DNA of 64,000 nucleotides from Paragonimus westermani (Eukaryota > Platyhelminthes > Trematoda > Plagiorchiida > Troglotrematidae). The position numbers were made by a program, and so were the translations under genes. Each line of letters starts with the position of its first letter. Positions within the stretch are counted from its first letter, which is position 1. Location of the stretch: assembly GCA_008508345.1 (NCBI GenBank), contig QNGE01002745.1, positions 40,260 to 104,259 of the forward strand, given 5' to 3'. Below, in pieces: positions 58,771 to 64,000 of the stretch. The notes under the pieces are model-generated. The model did not search any database. It saw nothing but the letters and a program-made list of their open reading frames with translations, and was not told where the DNA came from.

Positions 58771-60000
58771 GAGCAAACTTCTAGTAATGATTGCCTTCTA
58801 ATCCGGCCTCCGCCGGTTAACCGAACAGAGTTGATTTGCGATGCTCAACGTTACTTTTCACTCATCCTCAGTGTGCTAGGACGTGATTGGATCCCACAAG
58901 TCAGACGGCAATCGCCTACATTTCGCTTGCGTCGGGAAGAATTATTACTCACTCCAGATAGATTATCGTGCTTGAATGACGGAAACGTTATACCTTTAAC
59001 TCTTCGTAGAGCTGTTTTGGACGATCTACATTCCGGACATCTTGGAGTGGAAAAGATGAAGACTCTGGCCAGATGAACGTGCTGGTGGCCAGAGACTGAC
59101 GCTAATATGTGGCGTCTGGCTAAAAGTTGTTCATCTTGCCATCACAAATTCTACAATTCACCGTCTAAATGGACTCCATGGAAGATGTCAACTGAGGCCT
59201 GGCAACAGGTTCATGCGGATTATTGCGGTTCTTTTCTTGACAGGTATTATGCACTGCTAGTGATCGATTCCTATTCGAAGTGGCCGAAAGTGGCATTCAT
59301 AACAACGCCTACTGCAGAATTCACCATTTACGCAGTCAGAAGAATATTCAACAGAAAAGGTACCTCTTTTGTGTTAGCGACTGACATTGGTACTGTAACA
59401 TGCAGGCCAGCCGACTCTTTGAAGTAGGGGTCCGAACAGCAGTTCTGAAAAGAGAAACAATACGGACAAACTTGAGTTGAAGGTCCAGTAAGCCATGCAC
59501 ACGACTTACACAAACACAAACCAATACGGCACCGACAACGCAGCAGCACGCTCCGTTACACAACTGAAATTCAATCCGTGTGCGCTCGCTGGTTTCGGTT
59601 GCGCGTTACAGTACCCATTTCATTGCCAACCTTCTAACTACTTGGCTTAACGGCATTGGATGCAAACATCTGTTTACCCTTGCTCGACATCCCTGCCCTA
59701 ACGGTCAGGCTGAAAATTTTGTTAAAACACTCAAAAGTGCTATAGCTTCTCTTCAATGTACTATACTCGAAGACCTTGAAAAAGGTGTTGATAACTTCTT
59801 GCTACAATGTCGCTGCCATTCCACCACACATGGAAGTCCCGTCAAACATTTTAAGGGGAGGTCTTTGCGGTCAAACTTGATGTGTATTCAATCCTCTGAA
59901 GTTAACTTTCATTCTGGTAATGACTTGAGACCGTCATCTGGTTCACTTCTTGGTGAATGCTTATACCGAATTCTAGATGTCGATAATTTATCTGTATGCA
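58738..60000 (+). pseudogene. Integrase of relic A, interrupted by D1
   Basis: The zinc-binding N-domain shows LHSGHLGVEKMKTLAR, a TGA at 59,074-59,076, then CWWPETDANMWRLAKSCSSC. The core keeps Asp in VHADYCGSF (59,218-59,220), Asp in ATDIGT (59,383-59,385) and Glu in PNGQAENFVKTLKSAI (59,712-59,714). The Gly-Thr codons after the second Asp are split by the 217-base insertion; the sequence resumes HFIANLLTTW at 59,615. Apart from the insertion and one stop, the D,D(35)E core is well preserved. D-I-G replaces the more usual D-N-G in all three integrases of this window. Confidence 0.85.
59394..59610. mobile_element. D1: 217-base insertion with TG..CA ends and GTAC duplication
   Basis: The inserted DNA begins TGTAACATGC and ends GCGCGTTACA, giving 6-base inverted ends (TGTAAC/GTTACA). 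It is flanked on both sides by GTAC (59,390-59,393 and 59,611-59,614). Removing it together with one GTAC restores a continuous integrase codon series, which proves insertion. TG..CA ends with a 4-base duplication fit a solo LTR. A short non-autonomous DNA transposon is the alternative. A second copy on the opposite strand lies at 63,752-63,947 and is almost identical. Confidence 0.85.
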
Positions 60001-60218
60001 GTCGACACGTGGATCAGATACGTTTTGAGGAAACAGGTCAGTTCGTTCCAAATTCTGGTGTGGCTTCAGACAATGACGAGTCCTTTCTTGATTCGAATTC
60101 GAACCAAGAAATTGCGACCGTCATTCGGAGGTCTTCAAGGCTGCAAATGAAACCCAGAAAGGATTTCAAGAACCCGCAGTCCCATTCAACGTGTGGTGGA
60201 TGTGGTGAATATCACTGA
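60001..60218 (+). pseudogene. C-terminal tail of relic A Pol
   Basis: After CSRHVDQIRFEETGQF the frame continues through an acidic linker (SDNDESFLDSNSNQEIA) and a basic block (VIRRSSRLQMKPRKDF) to SHSTCGGCGEYH and a TGA at 60,216-60,218. The same ending recurs in the tail at 60,430 and in element C, so the H-S-x-C-x2-C end is a lineage trait. It may bind metal or nucleic acid; that is inference. Confidence 0.7.
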
Positions 60219-60429
60219 ACATATACTTTCATGTCAATTATTGAAGTGTAGATTGTACACTTCGTAATACGGCCCTTAATTTTAATGCAAGCGTGTGATT
60301 ATGTTTCATTCCTTGTGTTCTGCTTAGTGCAGTTATACGGGATACTGGCTCGCGTTGAATCCTATCTATTCAGAAAATATCACAACAACATTCCTGAAGC
60401 GTAGGTCATTTCTGAAGTACACGAAGCAC
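60219..60429. other. Spacer between two related 3' ends
   Basis: A weak similarity to the LTR start (TTTAATGCAAGCGTGTGATTATG near 60,275) suggests a decayed LTR of relic A, but it cannot be delimited. Confidence 0.3.
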
Positions 60430-60535
60430 TTGAAGAACTGATAGTCAGAAAATCTGAACGCTTGGAGTCCAGATTGCCACGGAATTACATATATCCGCAA
60501 GCTCATTCCAGGTGTGATAGATGTGATGAACATGT
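60430..60535 (+). pseudogene. Second Pol tail, related to relic A
   Basis: The frame LIVRKSERLESRLPRNYIYP then QAHSRCDRCDEHV and a stop aligns with the end of relic A Pol. Only this tail survives, followed by an LTR-like segment. It represents another, diverged copy whose 5' part is gone. Confidence 0.65.
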
Positions 60536-60556
60536 CTGACATGTTTTGTCCCATTC

Positions 60557-60720
60557 TCTTATGCAATCGTTTAATTATGCCGATATCCTTTACAAGTAAT
60601 ACGTATGATCCATCAATATACGTTGTGTCCTTGTGCCTCACAATGTCCCGTGATTTTTATACGTTTTGTCGTTATTCTGCATAGTTAAATTCTAATTACA
60701 ACGCTCGTCTTGCCGTCTCA
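60557..60720 (+). repeat. LTR-like segment, same family as element C LTRs
   Basis: Starting TCTTATGCAATCGTTTA and ending GTCTTGCCGTCTCA, this segment aligns with the reverse complement of both LTRs of element C over its length. Shared blocks include TTATGCCGATATCC, GTTTTG and AAATTCTAATTACAAC. It directly follows a Pol tail, which is where a 3' LTR belongs. Confidence 0.6.
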
Positions 60721-62182
60721 TTTTGGATATATTTCCTACTGCATAACACGAGCATCTGGTTAATTCACATTCAAGATGAGAGAAGATCACAATCGCAATT
60801 TTCTTAGTAGCATCCTGTGAGTTACAATCATTTTGATCAACTTTCATGACATTTCCTCAAAAGTGAAAGATAGTCGTACAAGCCGAACTATGTGAATCAG
60901 CCTTGTTAGAATCATCAGTTACGGCTTACACCGTGAGCCATTCTGAATCACCAGGAGCGATGCAGTCAGACGTGATACCTAATTCTTGAAAAACATTGGG
61001 GATCGATCACCAATGAGACTTGAAGCCATTTGGCAATCTACTGGATACCTTACGAGAATGGTACACAGGATACCCCTGGTTCGAGTAGTGTGAATCAAGA
61101 TGAGCTTGGAAAATGATTGAAATGTACCCAGTTTTTATGAGATGGTCCACCATGCTCACATGTTTTGCAATTGCACGTACATTTCAAGTAAATTTAATTT
61201 CAGATAAATTGATCATTTTATGTTCAACGGATAGTTGCCATGTAAGGTGGGATATCAAAACTTCATAATCGCCATGTCGGACCGAAGATCAGGACAGTAA
61301 TAACGATGGAACAAATGAGAAAGTGATAGGCTGTTGACTGTAATGAGGCATGAAGCTCGCACCTGCTCCATTAATATAGGAGAATCTCACAGTGACCAGC
61401 TGACAGATTTCTGGTAGCACACTAAGACAATCGACCGTATTTCGAGCATCTTTTAAAAATCTTACGTTAGACACCTGTCAAATTCATTCTTGAAATAATT
61501 TCCGTCTCACTGTTTGCAACTTTACGAACAAGAAAAATAGAGAGCACATAGATCGTAATTTGAAACATAATTGTTGTTGATTTATTTTTGTTTGATCACA
61601 GCATACGACCATTATTTCGTGAGCGCAGTTTCAGACTAACCGGCCATTTGCAAAGTGGGGTGTGCAGGCGTATTGTGTGAAAGATTACGGATGATGGGTT
61701 TTCGTTTTATGAACAATTGTACGGTCAGAGTAAATGGTTGTGTTTTTTCGATCACTTTCACCATTCACTTTGAAAATGTTCAATAAAGCAGTAGCAGGAA
61801 GCCCGTAAATTCTCACTGTTATCTGTTGTTAGTCCGTTCACGAACGGACTGTCGATAAATCGGTAGCTAGACTATGGTCTGATAACCGTGTGAGTTAATG
61901 GATCCTGATATCTGATTTTGGTGAGGTAGCATACGGTAGTACTTTCAATATTTACTGAAACATTCCACTTTTAGTTGGAGAACTTGCATAATTGGCTAAA
62001 AGTTGTACAAGTTCACTTTGCATTTCACCCAACTGGCATGGGCTAATAAGCGGTTGATCAATCTTCTATCCTCTACGACTTTGCTGATGTGGCACACTGT
62101 AGCATTTCCAACGTTAACTGAGATATTTCACCCTTAGTTGGATTTCGAATGCCAGACAGATGTAAAAATGTCCAACGACAGA
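60721..62182. other. Non-coding spacer between retroelements
   Basis: No readable domain. One block recurs locally: an AGCATACGGTAGTACTTTCAATATTTACTGAAACATT-like stretch at about 61,928 and an ACTGTAGCATTTCCAACGTTAACTGAGATATTT-like stretch at about 62,096. Each is followed by a CACTTTTAGTTGG- or CACCCTTAGTTGG-like block, so a small diverged duplication is likely. Confidence 0.35.
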
Positions 62183-62353
62183 TGCAGAACGCAAAGACCG
62201 AATGTTGTAATTAGAATTAAACTATATGGGATAGGGATCGAACGTATAAGAGGTGCAAAACACTGTCAGCCACAATAATACGGAATGCATGTTGTTAAAT
62301 CGTATGTCTTACACTTGTGCAGGATATTAGCATAACACAAACAATTACATACA
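62183..62353 (-). repeat. 3' LTR of element C
   Basis: On the minus strand the repeat starts TGTATGTAATTG, right after the H-S-R-C-x2-C Pol tail, and ends GCGTTCTGCA. It also aligns with the LTR-like segment at 60,557-60,720 on the other strand. Confidence 0.7.
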
Positions 62354-63211
62354 CCACACCTTGAATGAGCGTGCGGATATCTGTGATTCTGTGATGGTCT
62401 GTATTCCAAACTATCAGATCATCTGGCTCCCGGTTCTTCATGCGTTTCATTTAATTCAGGAATAGCTCATGCTTCAGTTGTGTCGCTTCCTTCATATTTA
62501 ACAGGATTCCTAGGAGTGACTTATTAGACATCGGAGCAACAGGATTTATTTCTACAGACTGACACCTAGAATTGAAATCAATCTGATCAACATGTCTTCG
62601 ATGGCAGGAAAGGTATCCCAACTCCAGATTAGTAACCATGTGACTCCCGTGAGATGGGAAAACTATCTCATTAGCAGGACACAAATCGTTGACTTTGAAG
62701 AATGTAACATCAGCCGTTTTTGTGCAGTCATGACTTGTGCGCAAAGAATGAGATTTGAAAAGGATTGTGGGCCTCGTTCCATTTACTGACTGTGATGCGT
62801 TTCTGTATTGCATGGTAAAATTGTCGATTTCTCGATTAAGCTCCACAAGTGAGTTCAGTGCTCAAGAAGCAATGACAGACCTCAGCGTGCGTACAAAATT
62901 TTCTGCAAGTCCAGTGGACTGTGGATGTCGCGGGGCAGTAAACAAACATCCAGATCCTTCATTCCATTCCTCCATAAACTTGGCAGTGAAGTGGATACCA
63001 ATGTCGATGACCAAAGTAACAGGTACACCCTCGTGACAGAACACTTTCCTCAAAGCATGTTGTGTAAAGTCTGCACTCGGTGATGTCGTGAGAAAAACTT
63101 CAGGTTATTTGGAGTAAACATGGATGATCGCTAAAGCGCAGTATTTTCCCCAGGAAAGGATTGCAGTAGTCAGCGTGAACTCTGAAATGTTTCAAACCTA
63201 ACAGGCCATGG
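62353..63211 (-). pseudogene. Integrase and Pol tail of element C
   Basis: On the minus strand the integrase keeps VHADYC, then has the same extra A (about 63,144) and the same TAA (63,105-63,107) as relic B. It continues with LRKVFCHEGVPVTLVIDIGI, HFTAKFMEEW and HPQSTGLAENFVRTLRSVIA. A stop follows, then a C-terminal region (RHVDQIDFNSRCQ) and, after a frame change, AHSRCGVC at the end. Compared with relic B there are about five substitutions and one 6-base gap over some 315 bases. Confidence 0.8.
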
Positions 63212-63296
63212 TAGCCATAGGAGGCGAATAATTTTCCACTTCTCGAGCATCCGAACTAGTGCGTAGTTGATCCATTTCTGTGATCATTGTAAGTAG

Positions 63297-63468
63297 TGTG
63301 AAAGCGCGACGCCGAATGCTGTAAGTAGAATTGAACTGTATAGGATAAGGATCAAAACTGTAGGAAGTGCAAAACATTGTCAGCCACAATAACACAGAAC
63401 GTATGTTGTTGAATCGTACGTTTTACACTTGTAAAAGATATTATCATGATAAAAACAACTGCATAACA
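63297..63468 (-). repeat. 5' LTR of element C
   Basis: On the minus strand the repeat starts TGTTATGCAGTTG and ends near GCGCTTTCA. It aligns throughout with 62,183-62,353. The body begins just after it with an ATG. Exact ends are uncertain by a few bases. Confidence 0.7.
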
Positions 63469-63751
63469 AAAGGAGACACAATAGTAATAATATACACCTT
63501 TGAACGCATATGTGAGTAGCACGCTGAGTTATGGGCGATCAGCGCGGGTATTTGCAAAAGATACATAGCGAATAATCGACCAGTAGCACGATCGTGAAGC
63601 ATGCTGTCTAAAAGGACGTGGTCAAAAATAAATGATATTAGGTTGTGAAACTTTGACGCACGCAACAGAGAAGAAGACAGTTCACTTGCTTCGCAGATTT
63701 AGTTCTCTAAAAATGGGATGTTACACTGATTTACTATTTACAAGGTTGTGG
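63469..63751. other. Spacer between element C and D2
   Basis: Nothing readable. A minus-strand 73-codon frame (63,444-63,665) overlaps the LTR and shows no domain. Confidence 0.4.
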
Positions 63752-64000
63752 TGAGTAACGCGCAACCGAAACCAGCGAGCGCACACGGATTAAATTTCAG
63801 TTGTGTGACGGAGCGTGCTGCTGCGTTGTCGGTGCCGTATTGGTTTGTGTTTGTGTAAGTCGTGTGCATGGCTTACTGGACCTTCAACTCAAGTTTGTCC
63901 GTATTGTTTCTCTTTTCAGAACTGCTGTTCGGACCCCTACTTCGAAAGAGCGCTGTTCCCGGGTGCCTTCATATTGCTCCAGATTCGGGCCACAAGTGCT
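63752..64000 (+). mobile_element. D2: second copy of the D repeat, cut by the window edge
   Basis: From 63,752 to about 63,947 this is the reverse complement of D1, with only about two mismatches over some 185 bases. The start reads TGAGTAACGCGC where D1 reads TGTAACGCGC. Past 63,947 the copies diverge and the sequence runs to the window end (GTGCCTTCATATTGCTCC then AGATTCGGGCCACAAGTGCT). D2 may therefore be the LTR of a longer element, or a D copy with another end. An internal TTTCTCTTTTCAG could act as a splice acceptor. Confidence 0.75.

Larger units (their letters stand above)
56767..60218 (+). mobile_element. Ty3/gypsy gag-pol relic A, nested host of D1
   Basis: This is the most complete element in the window. 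In order it holds a possible gag piece (56,767-56,850), nucleocapsid knuckle (about 56,958), aspartic protease (57,064-57,495), reverse transcriptase (57,459-58,400), RNase H (58,400-58,760), integrase (58,738-60,000) and a C-terminal tail ending at 60,218. Protease-RT-RNase H-integrase is the Ty3/gypsy order. I count at least two stops in RT, two in RNase H, one in the integrase, two frameshifts, and a 217-base insertion in the integrase core. Flanking LTRs are not readable on the 5' side. Confidence 0.88.
62183..63468 (-). mobile_element. Element C: internally deleted Ty3/gypsy element
   Basis: Two direct repeats of about 171 bases flank a short body. Read on the minus strand the order is 5' LTR (63,468-63,297), about 25 codons of a probable Gag start (MITEMDQLRTSSDAREVENY), an abrupt junction near 63,211, integrase (63,211-62,451), a Pol tail and the 3' LTR (62,353-62,183). 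Protease, RT and RNase H are missing, so it could only have moved with proteins supplied by another copy. The two LTRs are only about 80% identical by eye, indicating an old insertion. No target duplication was found at the ends. Confidence 0.75.

Noticed and set aside
59328..59563. Two minus-strand frames over D1
   Set aside because: They cross the boundary between the D1 insertion and the integrase and cannot be a single gene.
62203..63468. Target-site duplication around element C
   Set aside because: The bases just outside the two LTRs do not match over four to six positions with any reasonable choice of ends.
1..64000. tRNA, rRNA, spliced-leader RNA, CRISPR arrays and bacterial operons
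   Set aside because: I scanned by eye for T-arm-like blocks, rRNA-like tracts and regular repeat-spacer patterns and found none beyond the B-box-like part of repeat R. A covariance-model scan could still find a diverged tRNA.

Overview
The window looks like eukaryotic, intron-rich, AT-leaning nuclear DNA from a flatworm, most probably a digenean trematode. That is inference: there is no rRNA, no spliced-leader gene and no recognisable host gene to anchor it. The support is the character of the retroelements (Ty3/gypsy, BEL/Pao and an R2-clade non-LTR element with a restriction-like endonuclease tail) set in long non-coding DNA. No bacterial gene organisation, operon, CRISPR array or rRNA is visible.

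Regions. (1) 1-18,400: mostly non-coding, with three diverged copies of one short interspersed repeat (about 1,009, 3,915 and 7,749) and several small exon-like open segments bounded by good splice signals. (2) 18,430-20,690: a decayed R2-clade non-LTR retrotransposon on the + strand. Its reverse transcriptase YADD box and its C-terminal CCHC knuckle are still readable. (3) 20,700-52,900: about 32 kb of intronic or intergenic DNA with only candidate exons. The best are a two-exon model at 26,300-26,862 and a pair of exons separated by a 43-base intron at 22,157-22,411. (4) 52,986-64,000: a retroelement graveyard. In order it holds a BEL/Pao RNase H fragment (-), a gypsy pol relic B (+, 53,680-55,529), an unidentified broken coding stretch (55,810-56,610), a longer gypsy gag-pol relic A (+, 56,767-60,218), a second pol tail with LTR (60,430-60,720), an internally deleted LTR-gag-integrase-LTR element C (-, 62,183-63,468), and part of a young repeat D2 at the right edge. 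A 217-base copy of the same young repeat (D1) sits inside the integrase of A with a GTAC target duplication.

How it fits together: the gypsy relics A, B and C and the 60.4-kb tail belong to related lineages that share a D-I-G integrase motif in place of the usual D-N-G; A, the tail and C also share a Cys-x2-Cys tail at the end of Pol. B and C share a nearly identical integrase block that already carries the same stop codon and frameshift in both copies, so that block was copied after it had died. D1 and D2 differ at about two sites over about 185 bases, so that family moved recently. All retroelement genes seen here are broken. The exon candidates rest on splice signals and open frames only and have no homology support.
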